From contig JASBSS010000025.1 of NCBI GenBank assembly GCA_030148805.1, forward strand, positions 30,826-94,825: a stretch of 64,000 bases of DNA, read 5' to 3'. Shown in pieces: positions 28,582-35,911 of this stretch. The DNA comes from Thiogranum sp. (GTDB lineage Bacteria; Pseudomonadota; Gammaproteobacteria; DSM-19610). Both the position numbers and the translations under genes were made by a program. Below the pieces are notes generated by a model. The model worked only from the letters and a program-made list of their open reading frames with translations, had not been told where the DNA came from and did not search any database. Numbering within the stretch: the stretch's first letter is position 1; each line of letters begins with the position of its first letter.

Positions 28582-30129
28582 TCATTTGCACGGATAGTCG
28601 AAGCCCGAGTATTTCACGCCGGACAGCCAGGCCATTTCATGCTGCCAGGTAGCGAGATCCGTCTTGGTGAAAGCGTTCAAGTGATGGTGTCCGCAGGCGC
28701 GCGCCATGACCTGCATGAGTTCCACACTGGCGGCAAAAAACCGCTGTAACTGGTCGGCGGATTTTTCTATATCCAACCGCTTGCGCAAGGTTTCATTCTG
28801 CGTCGCGATGCCGGCGGGGCAATTGTTGGTATTACACATTCTGGCACCGACGCAACCGATCGCCTGCATGGCGCTGTTGGAAAGCGCGACGCCGTCCGCG
28901 CCCAGCGCCAGCGCCTTGACAAAATCCGTCGGCACCCGCAACCCGCCGGTGATGATCAACGTCACCCGGCCGCTGGCGCCCTGGTGGTCGAGATAACGCC
29001 TCGCTCTGGCCAGCGCGGGAATGGTGGGCACGCTGATATGATTTCTGAACATTTCCGGCGCGGCCCCCGTGCCGCCACCGCGGCCGTCCAGAATGATGTA
29101 GTCGGCGCCGGCATCGAGCGCGAACTGAATGTCACGTTCTATGTGATTAGCGCTGAGCTTGAACCCTATCGGAATGCCGCCACTGATTTCCCGCACCCGA
29201 TCGGCGAACTTCCGGAAATCAGCGGTGGAAACAAGGCCCTTGAAAGTGGGCGGCGATATCGCCGGTTGACCGGCGGGGATCCCCCGCACCTGGGAGATCT
29301 TGCCGATGTTCTTGCTCCCGGGCAGATGGCCGCCGGTGCCGGTCTTGGCCCCCTGCCCGCCCTTGAAGTGAAACGCCTGCACCTGTTTCAGCAAGTCCTC
29401 GCGGTAGCCAAAGCGCGCGCTCGCCAGTTCGTAGAAATAGCGGCTGTTGGCGGCTTGCTCTTCCGGCAACATACCGCCTTCGCCCGAACAGATGCCGGTG
29501 CCGGCGAGTTCGGCGCCCTTGGCCAGCGCCACCTTGGCCTCTTCCGACAGCGCGCCGAAGCTCATATCCGAGACCAGCAACGGGATCGCCAGCCGTAGCG
29601 GCTTTTTCGCCTCCGGCCCGACAATCAGCTCCGTGCCGACCTCGGCGTCTTCCATCAGCGGCTTGGTCGCCATCTGCGCGACCATGATCTGCAAATCGTC
29701 CCAGTGCGGCAAGGTGTGGCGCGGTACCCCCATCGACGTCATCGGCCCGTGATGACCCAGCTTGGACAAGCCCTCCCTGGCCAACTGGTGAATGAATTCC
29801 ACCGTCGGCTCCTCGCGGGTGTTGACGGCGACGGGAACAGCGGAAACCGTCGGCTGCAACCCCGGGCCTTCGTGCCCGACCTGATCGTCGCTGAACCGTT
29901 GATGGGTCCCGTCGCAGAACGGCGCATTGCCGGTATGTTTACAGGCGCAAAGGTAAGCGTCTCCGTCCGTGTCCGCCACCATCACTTTCGGGGTAAAGGA
30001 CGTCCCCACGTGCGAGCCGTCGCAGAAGGGCTGGCTCTTCGATCGACCACAGGTGCAGAAATGATATTCCTGCCCCTTGGCCAGGCTGACTTTCGCCGGC
30101 TTGTTGTCGGCGATAACAGGATGGCTCAT
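28582..30129 (-). CDS. CDGSH iron-sulfur and glutamate synthase-like FMN fusion protein
   Basis: A 515-residue protein. Residues 20-80 hold two CDGSH-type motifs: C25, C27, C36, H40 and C61, C63, C72, H76, each expected to bind a 2Fe-2S cluster. From about residue 100 it is a glutamate synthase FMN domain (GLVSTADFRKFADR, ILDGRGGGTGAAP, LIITGGLRVPTDF) with the iron-sulfur cysteines CVGARMCNTNNC. There is no glutaminase domain. It probably is a redox enzyme passing electrons between CDGSH clusters and FMN. The ATG at 30129 has GGGAGC upstream. Downstream neighbours on the other strand are unrelated. Confidence 0.92.
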   Translation of the reverse strand: MSHPVIADNKPAKVSLAKGQEYHFCTCGRSKSQPFCDGSHVGTSFTPKVMVADTDGDAYLCACKHTGNAPFCDGTHQRFSDDQVGHEGPGLQPTVSAVPVAVNTREEPTVEFIHQLAREGLSKLGHHGPMTSMGVPRHTLPHWDDLQIMVAQMATKPLMEDAEVGTELIVGPEAKKPLRLAIPLLVSDMSFGALSEEAKVALAKGAELAGTGICSGEGGMLPEEQAANSRYFYELASARFGYREDLLKQVQAFHFKGGQGAKTGTGGHLPGSKNIGKISQVRGIPAGQPAISPPTFKGLVSTADFRKFADRVREISGGIPIGFKLSANHIERDIQFALDAGADYIILDGRGGGTGAAPEMFRNHISVPTIPALARARRYLDHQGASGRVTLIITGGLRVPTDFVKALALGADGVALSNSAMQAIGCVGARMCNTNNCPAGIATQNETLRKRLDIEKSADQLQRFFAASVELMQVMARACGHHHLNAFTKTDLATWQHEMAWLSGVKYSGFDYPCK

Positions 30130-30197
30130 GAATTGCGCTCCCGCGCGTTGCTAAGGGGTGGCGATAGCATTGCCACTATCGCGAGTGATCCGGTTTA

Positions 30198-30599
30198 TCA
30201 ATTTTTCTCATTCCAGAACGTGGCTTCGATTTTGTTTCCGTCCAGATCCCTGATGAAACAACCGTAGTAGGCGTCCCCGTAATCCGGCCTTGGCCCGGGC
30301 GCCCCGTCATCCACCCCGCCCAGGCTGAGCGCCGCCTCATGAAAGGCATGCACCGCGGCCTTTGTGTCCGCCACAAAACCAATATGTGCGCCGTTGCCGG
30401 TAGTGGCCGCCTGACCATCGTATGGCGTTTGCACCCAGAACTCGGGGAACGCTTTACCGTAGGCAACCGCGCCGGGATGTTTCATGATCTGTTTGCATCC
30501 CAGCGTGGAGAGCACCTTGTCGTAGAACTCGACCGCCCGCTCAAAATGATTGGTGCCGATGGAAACATGCGAAATGATACTGGGATTATCTGAACTCAT
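30198..30599 (-). CDS. VOC-family (glyoxalase-like) protein
   Basis: A 133-residue single-domain glyoxalase/bleomycin-resistance fold. It starts ISHVSIGTNHFERAVEFYDKVLS, with the metal-ligand histidine H11, and later has GNGAHIGFVAD (about 69) and FIRDLDGNKIEATF with a C-terminal glutamate. Such proteins bind metal and act on small electrophiles or act as dioxygenases, and the substrate here is unknown. It is in a run of minus-strand genes with a methyltransferase and DsrE protein. Confidence 0.9.
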   Translation of the reverse strand: MSSDNPSIISHVSIGTNHFERAVEFYDKVLSTLGCKQIMKHPGAVAYGKAFPEFWVQTPYDGQAATTGNGAHIGFVADTKAAVHAFHEAALSLGGVDDGAPGPRPDYGDAYYGCFIRDLDGNKIEATFWNEKN

Positions 30600-30610
30600 T
30601 GCGGGTCATC

Positions 30611-31435
30611 CTATTTGAACGCATACACGTAGTACAGGGTGCTATCATTCCAAACACCTTTATCCGTCTTCAACTCCTGCAATCTCGCCAGGTACTCTTT
30701 TTCGCAAAGCGCCAAGGTTTCCGGAGACACATTGCGGACCGGATGAGGATATTGCCCGGGAGCAAAGTCGTCGATCGAGATCCATGAGTCCCTGGCGCGT
30801 TCCCAGGGCACATAATAGCCATGTTCTTCTTCCCTTATTTTTACCCTGTCGAATCCCGCCTGTTTCAAAAGGCTAGCGGTCTTCTCCATGTTTGCTGTAG
30901 GCGTGTTCAACAGGTACCGGATGCCATGACTATACAGAACCTCCCGAGCCATCGACACCCAGAAATACGCAGTCTCTGGCAATGCATGCAGCGCCAGACT
31001 ACCACCGGGGGCAAGTAGACCGTGCCAGTGCTTTAAGGTGGCTAGCGGATTCAACGCACAAAAGAATGCAGAAGCGCAATACAGGTGATCGATGCTGTTG
31101 TCAGGTAGCTCCAGATGCTCCATATCGCCCCGCAGAAATTCGATATTTTCCAGACCCGAATCCGCCAGTTTAACGTTTGCCTGGTTTAGCATACCTTCGG
31201 ACAGATCCACCCCGATGACTTTGCCTTTGCTCCCTACAAGAGTGGCGGCATGGAAAGCGATAAAACCCGTACCCGTACCGATATCCAAGACCGTGCCGCC
31301 AACCCGCGGCGGCATTTCCTCAACGAGTTTTAGCGCCGTTTTCCGGTGCCATTCACTATTATCGTGATTGACGCTTCTCTCGTCATACGTATCGGTTACG
31401 TGTTTATGATAATCGTGCAAATCCTCGCGCTTCAT
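30611..31435 (-). CDS. Class I SAM-dependent methyltransferase
   Basis: A 274-residue methyltransferase. Motif I is VLDIGTGTGFIAF (about residue 49) and the acidic ligand is GVDLSEGML. RGDMEHLELPDNSIDHLYC forms the post-II segment. The ATG at 31435 is preferred over a TTG four codons earlier. It is 22 bases after the DsrE-like gene and 11 before the VOC gene, so the three may be one operon. Substrate not inferable. Base composition is lower in GC than the genes at 18-28 kb. Confidence 0.9.
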   Translation of the reverse strand: MKREDLHDYHKHVTDTYDERSVNHDNSEWHRKTALKLVEEMPPRVGGTVLDIGTGTGFIAFHAATLVGSKGKVIGVDLSEGMLNQANVKLADSGLENIEFLRGDMEHLELPDNSIDHLYCASAFFCALNPLATLKHWHGLLAPGGSLALHALPETAYFWVSMAREVLYSHGIRYLLNTPTANMEKTASLLKQAGFDRVKIREEEHGYYVPWERARDSWISIDDFAPGQYPHPVRNVSPETLALCEKEYLARLQELKTDKGVWNDSTLYYVYAFK

Positions 31436-31457
31436 CGAATCAACCAACGGTTTATCG

Positions 31458-31877
31458 CTAGGGACGCCAATACTTATACCCTTTCATCTGCAGCCGAATC
31501 ACTTCGGGAGCCCCGGCGGGAACAAACTCCACCTCCAGGGGGAACTGATCGTCCGTCAGCCCCCAGGCGCGCATGCTGATACGACACGCCTCGAAGACCA
31601 CACCCCGATTAGCCAACTTGGTCACCAGTTGCGAGGTCTCCTTGTTGTTCGCCAACAGCGCATGGATACCGTCCTCATAGGCGACGACGGTGATTTTCAC
31701 CTGATTTTCGCCCAAGTCATCCAGCACCTTGTCGATCTGCAGCAAAGCCCGCCGATGGCCGTAGTTGTCGCCCGGGCGCGTCAACTGCATGACAAACGGG
31801 GTGGGTGCCGGCTCAGCGGCCCGCACCGGTATCGCCACAATGCAGACCAGAAGCAGAACTATCGCTGATTTAATCAT
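31458..31877 (-). CDS. Exported DsrE-like protein
   Basis: A 139-residue protein with a signal peptide (MIKSAIVLLLVCIVAIPVRA) followed by a DsrE-fold domain (RRALLQIDKVLDDLG, VTVVAYEDGIHAL, GVVFEACRISMRAWGL). DsrE-family proteins act in sulfur relay, with the cysteine in the ACR segment as a candidate. Exported forms are common in sulfur-oxidising bacteria. The ATG at 31877 has GAGGGT upstream. A start 16 codons earlier is rejected because it puts polar sequence before the signal peptide. Confidence 0.85.
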   Translation of the reverse strand: MIKSAIVLLLVCIVAIPVRAAEPAPTPFVMQLTRPGDNYGHRRALLQIDKVLDDLGENQVKITVVAYEDGIHALLANNKETSQLVTKLANRGVVFEACRISMRAWGLTDDQFPLEVEFVPAGAPEVIRLQMKGYKYWRP

Positions 31878-32077
31878 CTCGACCCTCGGTGACCGGCAGT
31901 AATCATTGAAGGCTTCATAAGTCATGCGAAATGATGCCTGGATTTTCCGAATTCAACGTATGTCATACTAAATGCCGGGTATGACACAACTGTATCCCCG
32001 GCTCGGGGCCACGCACCCGCTCGTTACAAACACGCTCATCACGTACGCCATGTTAGACGCCATGCTTATATTTTTGA

Positions 32078-32365
32078 CTACTCTGAGATTGCTTTAATAA
32101 CCGCCTTTGGGTTCTTTTGCACAACTTTGAGTAAAACCCGCGCAGCCCCTCTAGGGCTTCGCAAGCCTTGCTCCCAATGACGTAGGGTACCCAGCGAGAT
32201 CCCAAAAGCCGCGCAAAATCGTTGCTGGCTCATGCCGGTTTTTTCACGTATAGCCTTCACGTTTATTGCTTCCGGCGTATGCTCGACGACTTTACTTTTT
32301 TTTCCCTTGGAATGACTGATCGCATCGGTTAAACCTTCCTGTATTTCATCAAATGCTTTACCCAT
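32078..32365 (-). CDS. HigA-like antitoxin (XRE helix-turn-helix)
   Basis: A 95-residue protein with a C-terminal helix-turn-helix: INVKAIREKTGMSQQRFCAAFGISLGTLRHWEQGLRSP in pieces (residues about 35-72). This is the NadS/HigA-type antitoxin that binds its own operator and neutralises the toxin. It is four bases after the toxin gene, a toxin-first order typical of HigBA-type pairs. It is the last gene in its cassette-like unit and is followed by a GTCTAAC sequence at 32052-32058. Confidence 0.9.
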   Translation of the reverse strand: MGKAFDEIQEGLTDAISHSKGKKSKVVEHTPEAINVKAIREKTGMSQQRFCAAFGISLGTLRHWEQGLRSPRGAARVLLKVVQKNPKAVIKAISE

Positions 32366-32369
32366 CTCT

Positions 32370-32699
32370 CTAACTCCAGAAACTCACCAGCTCTTTAACG
32401 AGCCCCGACAACACCTGCTTTTCCTTCATAGAAATATTGGCCTTTTCATTCTTCCCAAAAACAGTGAGAAGATAGAGAGGCATTATTTCGCTATGGAAAT
32501 AGTAGATAACCCTTACACCACCGCTTTTCCCTGCGCCACTCCGAGCCCATCGGAGCTTGCGGATGCCCCCGGTATTCTGGATAAGGACACCGCTTTGCGG
32601 ATTTTCCGAAAGATAAGCAATCAGATCCGATTTTTCCTCTTCGGAAAGGAGCTGATTCGCTTTTCTTAGAAACGTCCCTGTTTCTGCGACGGTAATCAT
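32370..32699 (-). CDS. HigB/RelE-type toxin
   Basis: A 109-residue toxin of the RelE superfamily. It has SENPQSGVLIQNTGGIRKLRWARSG split across residues 35-60, then GGVRVIYYFHSEIMPLYLLTVFGKNEK, the core of the RelE fold with conserved arginines for ribosome-dependent mRNA cleavage. The ATG at 32699 is preferred to an extra seven codons upstream. It is followed four bases later by the HigA-like antitoxin, and its promoter overlaps two inverted repeats. Confidence 0.9.
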   Translation of the reverse strand: MITVAETGTFLRKANQLLSEEEKSDLIAYLSENPQSGVLIQNTGGIRKLRWARSGAGKSGGVRVIYYFHSEIMPLYLLTVFGKNEKANISMKEKQVLSGLVKELVSFWS

Positions 32700-32708
32700 G
32701 TAGGACGA

Positions 32709-32741
32709 AGAATACTCCACTGGAGTACTTAGTCAAGTACT
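32709..32741 (-). promoter_or_regulatory. Toxin-antitoxin promoter with two operator dyads
   Basis: On the minus strand: TTGACT (-35, 32736-32731), 16-base spacer, TATTCT (-10, 32714-32709), ten bases before the toxin ATG. It overlaps AGTACTT-AGTC-AAGTACT (32724-32741, perfect) and TACTCCA-C-TGGAGTA (32713-32727, perfect). These dyads fit autoregulation by the antitoxin. Confidence 0.8.
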
Positions 32742-32767
32742 AAAACAGGCGTTTGTTTCAAAAAATA

Positions 32768-32866
32768 ATGTTACGAGCGCCGGTCAAAGTAGATTGGCCG
32801 TTCCATCTAAAGATCGACCTCGCCGTGAACCACCTTCACGACGTCGCCTGAAAGCGGCAGTTAGGC
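32768..32866 (-). other. Degenerate attC-like cassette junction
   Basis: On the minus strand it begins GCCTAAC (a perfect RYYYAAC core, overlapping the stop codon of the membrane-protein gene) and would end near GTAACAT, which does not fit GTTRRRY. The internal arms are only partly complementary. It is in the same orientation and place as the better sites at 33279 and 33919. The call is weak on its own. Confidence 0.3.
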
Positions 32867-33247
32867 TGCACTTGCGGCAAGCCAGGTGATCGCCGCCACT
32901 ATGGACAGCGCAATCCACCCCGGATGCCGACCCTTGGTACCGACAAGCACAAGGACCGCGCCGGCAAAGTAGGCGAGTACGATAACGCCAACGCTGAACG
33001 AATGAAGCGAGCCACGCTGTGGCACAAAGGCCAGCCACAATAAGACTGCGGCGAGCGCCCAACCGAAGACGGTGACCAGATGCCAGCTAGCCCAGAGGAT
33101 GCGGATGTTCCGCTCCCGCAACGGGGGCGCGCTCATGGAGGGCACAAGGCCGCCCTTTCGCAGGTGTCGAAAGATCAGGATTTCTCCCAGCACCGAATGG
33201 GCCAAGCCTGTAGCCATTGCGAGAATGCCTGCAATAAGAAATAACAT
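32861..33247 (-). CDS. Small four-helix membrane protein, cassette-encoded
   Basis: A 128-residue integral membrane protein with about four hydrophobic segments (LIAGILAMATGLAHSVLG, WHLVTVFGWALAAVLLW, GVIVLAYFAGAVLVLV, IALSIVAAITWL). The ATG at 33247 has AAGGAG seven bases upstream, and a GTG two codons earlier is rejected. The gene fills the space between two attC-like sites, with the TAA inside the downstream one, which is classic cassette geometry. No family function is known to me. Confidence 0.75.
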   Translation of the reverse strand: MLFLIAGILAMATGLAHSVLGEILIFRHLRKGGLVPSMSAPPLRERNIRILWASWHLVTVFGWALAAVLLWLAFVPQRGSLHSFSVGVIVLAYFAGAVLVLVGTKGRHPGWIALSIVAAITWLAASAA

Positions 33248-33278
33248 TTGCACTCTCCTTGGACGTGAAAGCGCACAC

Positions 33279-33339
33279 GCCTAACTATTGAATTGAGCCG
33301 CGCTGACTTTTTTGCCTCGACCCGACGGGTTGGTTATAC
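33279..33339 (-). other. attC-like recombination site
   Basis: Read on the minus strand it runs from GTATAAC to GTTAGGC (perfect GTTRRRY), 61 bases, ending CGGCTCAATTCAATA before the core, as in many environmental attC sites. It begins four bases after the brnA stop and ends 32 bases before the next gene start. The inner arms pair weakly. Confidence 0.5.
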
Positions 33340-33342
33340 CGC

Positions 33343-33594
33343 TTATCCCACCTTTTTGAGTTCTTCACGTATGATTCGCCTCAACGTCTTTGCATCTACT
33401 GCCGAATCCGTTTTTGACAGCGCTTCCCTCAATGCATCGTTAATTAGTGTTTGATAGCCTCGGCCGATTTCGTCACCTTTTTTTCGAAAAGCAGCAATGA
33501 TGTCATCATCCAGATATATTGTGATGCGAGTTTTACCGGTGTGTTTTGCGACCGGACCTCTCGCGCCCTTACTAAAATCGTATTCCTTCTTCAT
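33343..33594 (-). CDS. brnA: BrnA-type antitoxin
   Basis: An 83-residue protein starting MKKEYDFSKGARGPVAKHTGK, the typical BrnA start, followed by a ribbon-helix-helix (TRITIYLDDDIIAAFRKKGD) and the YQTLINDALREAL helix. It binds DNA and neutralises BrnT. The ATG at 33594 lies inside the end of brnT, a 23-base overlap. The stop is four bases before the attC-like site at 33279-33339. Confidence 0.93.
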   Translation of the reverse strand: MKKEYDFSKGARGPVAKHTGKTRITIYLDDDIIAAFRKKGDEIGRGYQTLINDALREALSKTDSAVDAKTLRRIIREELKKVG

Positions 33595-33850
33595 AACTCT
33601 TTCGCTCTGGCTTAGTCGCTTTACGCGCGGAAATAAGACGTATCGAATTGCCGCGATAGGCATATACCACCACAACAACTCTATTCAGGGCATCCATTCC
33701 AACTAAAATGAAGCGCTCTTCTGCCGTCGCCCCTGGATCGGGCATTGAAATAGCATGTTGATCGTAGAACACTGTTTCTACGTCAGAAAAGCTAACTCCA
33801 TGCTTTGCGAGGTTTGACCTTGCCTTGGCAGGGTCCCATTGAAAGTCCAT
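33572..33850 (-). CDS. brnT: BrnT-type ribonuclease toxin
   Basis: A 92-residue toxin with the BrnT pattern: FQWDPAKARSNLAKHGVSFSDVETVF at the start and RLISARKATKPERKSYEEG at the end, including the conserved basic residues of the RelE-like RNase fold. No ribosome site is visible before the ATG at 33850, and the start of transcription predicted from the promoter at 33857-33885 falls on or next to the A of the ATG. The message may therefore be leaderless. Confidence 0.93.
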   Translation of the reverse strand: MDFQWDPAKARSNLAKHGVSFSDVETVFYDQHAISMPDPGATAEERFILVGMDALNRVVVVVYAYRGNSIRLISARKATKPERKSYEEGIRF

Positions 33851-33856
33851 GGGCTT

Positions 33857-33885
33857 AATATATGCATATTATATGTATTTGTCAA
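33857..33885 (-). promoter_or_regulatory. Strong promoter of the brnTA unit
   Basis: On the minus strand: TTGACA (33885-33880), a 17-base spacer, TATATT (33862-33857). This is near consensus. The spacer end carries ATATGCATAT, a 10-base palindrome (33860-33869) and likely BrnA operator. The expected start point is about six bases later at the ATG of brnT. Confidence 0.85.
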
Positions 33886-33918
33886 GATGGCCAGACTCGG
33901 CAGCATTGGCGGTATAAT

Positions 33919-33983
33919 GTCTAAGCTTCACGACGCAAAAAAAGCGCAGCGTAGTTTGCGTCCGAACGAGCGCCTTGTTAGCT
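33919..33983 (-). other. attC-like recombination site
   Basis: A 65-base imperfect palindrome. The minus strand runs from AGCTAAC to CTTAGAC. The inner arms GACGCAAA and TTTGCGTC pair perfectly, and the outer CTAA/TTAG pairs too. The first core departs from RYYYAAC at one base and the last from GTTRRRY at one base. It lies between the end of the 34003 gene and the brnTA promoter. Confidence 0.5.
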
Positions 33984-34002
33984 GTATTATTAACACTCAT
34001 GG

Positions 34003-34806
34003 TTATGATAAAAGTTGGCGCGATATTTCTTTAGAAATTTCCCAGAACAACCTAGCATCGTTTGCTTCAAGATCGACACCATGACTTGCTTGTTTATATG
34101 GGTGAACATAATTTCTAAAGTCGCGAACAACTTCTCCTACGTCTTTTGTGGATTTTGAAATCCACCCTAACTCATGCCCTACATCAAGGTAATTTCTTAA
34201 TGTCCATTCTTTTAACTGAAGGGGCTTTTTGGTTTTTCTATCTACTGGTGCTGTACTAGCGCTAAATATTTTTGACTTATCTGTTTCTCTATTAAATCTT
34301 GCTAAAAGTAATGTTTCTAAAAAGCCGCCCATCATAACTGTTGCAGCGAGCGGCGCACCAGCGCTAATACAAGCTACGCATTCATTCCATCTAGCTGCAA
34401 GTATTTGTTGCATTTTAGAATCACCAATCAGTTTTGAGAAATTTGGCGCAGAATCGCTTGAATTCTGCACATGATTGGTTGTTGATTCTAAAACAGTAAA
34501 TTTTCTTAGGTTGCTTAGTTCTGTTTTAATTTTTTTTAAGAGTGAATCATATTTCAGACGGGTTGTTGCTTTGTCTGTATATCCAAGTAAGTTATGAAAA
34601 AGTTGATTAATTTCCTCACATATTTCTGTTCCGGCAGCATTTTGAATCACCGATAAATGGTTATTAAACCATGCAAGAGAAGTTGCCTTAATTAAATCCT
34701 TTTCATCCCTAGAGCTAACCTGCCTAGTTTTTGATTTTTTAATTACCGCACGTAACCGTTCTGATTCTCTTACTGCTGAGTCAATAGCATCATGCGCATT
34801 ATTCAT
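34003..34806 (-). CDS. Unknown AT-rich cassette protein with HEPN-like end
   Basis: A 267-residue soluble, mostly helical protein. The C-terminal part reads VGEVVRDFRNYVHPYKQ, an Arg-Asn-x-x-His pattern seen in HEPN-like helical domains, many of which are RNases or binding domains of defence or toxin systems. A GAPLAATVMMGGFLETLLLARF helix precedes it. It is strongly AT-rich compared with its neighbours and shares a unit with the gene at 34825. No family is recognised, and the HEPN link is a suggestion only. Confidence 0.6.
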   Translation of the reverse strand: MNNAHDAIDSAVRESERLRAVIKKSKTRQVSSRDEKDLIKATSLAWFNNHLSVIQNAAGTEICEEINQLFHNLLGYTDKATTRLKYDSLLKKIKTELSNLRKFTVLESTTNHVQNSSDSAPNFSKLIGDSKMQQILAARWNECVACISAGAPLAATVMMGGFLETLLLARFNRETDKSKIFSASTAPVDRKTKKPLQLKEWTLRNYLDVGHELGWISKSTKDVGEVVRDFRNYVHPYKQASHGVDLEANDARLFWEISKEISRQLLS

Positions 34807-34824
34807 ACTGCGATGACTCCAAGA

Positions 34825-35439
34825 TTATTGTTTTTTCTTAGTTGCTTTTTTCTTTACTTGCTTCTTTTTTGAAGCTGCTTTTTTACGAGCAGCTTTTTTC
34901 CTACTGGGGGATGGCGAGCTATCACCGGGGAGCGTAACAGCAACAAGGTTTTCTCCAACGGTATTTATTTTATAAGCACCTCTATCATCAGCTTTATCTA
35001 ATAAACCATTATGACATGCATTGCGTAAAGTCTGGCCTGGGTTTTGGAGACGAGTACGCCCAAGCAATCGACATGAGTCTTGGAGGTCTTGAGACGAAAT
35101 GGAGCTTTTACGCTGTTCTTCAGGTGCTTCAAATGCAAAATAATACGCAATTGTAGTAGCAAATTGCATATCGCTAGCTGGATTTTTTGAATTTACAAAT
35201 GTTTTTATGTCAACAGCATTTCCGCCTCCTGCGGGTGGTGGAAATGCTGCCTGATTCCGCTCAGGCAAAGGTTGTTGGATTGGAGGCTGAGCAGCAGGCG
35301 ATTGAGATTGACTAGGCATGGATATGCCTAGTTTTTCACATGCCCATCGAACAATTCTTTCTTTATCTTCAGTTTCAAAAGGAGTGAGTGTCTCTACTAA
35401 TATCCGTGTAGCCTCAAAATCATCAACTTTATTCGACAT
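34825..35439 (-). CDS. Unknown protein with lysine-rich tail
   Basis: A 204-residue protein. An N-terminal helical segment (FEATRILVETLTPFETEDKERIVRW) is followed by a proline/glutamine-rich linker (about 42-75), a compact domain (ATTIAYYFAFEAPEEQRKSS...) and a tail of KKAARKK/KKK repeats likely to bind nucleic acid. The start at 35439 follows a GGAGG-containing leader. It is AT-rich and lies 18 bases before the gene ending at 34003. Together they may be a two-gene accessory module. Function unknown. Confidence 0.65.
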   Translation of the reverse strand: MSNKVDDFEATRILVETLTPFETEDKERIVRWACEKLGISMPSQSQSPAAQPPIQQPLPERNQAAFPPPAGGGNAVDIKTFVNSKNPASDMQFATTIAYYFAFEAPEEQRKSSISSQDLQDSCRLLGRTRLQNPGQTLRNACHNGLLDKADDRGAYKINTVGENLVAVTLPGDSSPSPSRKKAARKKAASKKKQVKKKATKKKQ

Positions 35440-35469
35440 TTTATTTTTTCCTCCTTATTAAAACTTAAC

Positions 35470-35533
35470 AGCTAACTACTATTAGCAAGCGCGTGCCCGA
35501 TATCACGAAACTCCTCCAGCATGCTCGTTAATC
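35470..35533 (-). other. attC-like boundary upstream of the AT-rich pair
   Basis: On the minus strand it runs from GATTAAC to GTTAGCT over 64 bases, with TAAC/GTTA ends and partial inner pairing (GAGCATGC against GCACGCGCTT). Its GTTAGCT end matches the sequence at the far end of the same unit (33977-33983). This is consistent with a cassette but weak as a site. Confidence 0.3.
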
Positions 35534-35911
35534 CCCCCTATAAGCATGTGATAGGGAGCACATGCTTGTTATTACGCTTATACAAAGCACTCTTGTCAGC
35601 CTTAACCCACAGAGAATTTTCCCCATTCCCGCACGATCTTCAATAGTCATGCATGACGAGCCGCTGCCTGGATATCCGGCAATGGGGCTGTTTAACAAGC
35701 GCGTGCTCGCTATCAGCGGATCGCTCAGCAATGGCGAACGGTTCAACCGATTGTTTTTTCGCCATTATCAGCCCGATGCCCGGCTGACGGGTGCGATAAC
35801 GGGCTGCGGCTGTGCTGTCGTCGCTGGCGACGGCCATTTCGGTTTACCCGTATACGCAACCCGCAAGACAGGCTCACTGCGCTGGCCTGTCGATGCCTCT
35901 CGGCGCTGGCC
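35534..35911. other. Gene-poor flank with a 9-bp hairpin
   Basis: No credible gene is seen in this stretch before tag. AAGCATGTG (35542-35550) and CACATGCTT (35559-35567) form a perfect hairpin with an 8-base loop. A second copy of a CGCGCTTG-type core (35697-35706, followed on the minus strand by GTTAAAC) echoes the one at 35484-35491, so it may be the remnant of another cassette end. Confidence 0.6.

Noticed and set aside
31955..32058. Complete attC from GTCTAAC to GTTGAAT after the HigA-like gene
   Set aside because: The cores fit the consensus but the inner arms do not pair convincingly, so it was not listed as a site. It may be a remnant.
35528..35837. Small minus-strand frames of 65 and 72 codons near tag
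   Set aside because: No ribosome site, no recognisable domain, and they cross a hairpin and cassette-like ends.
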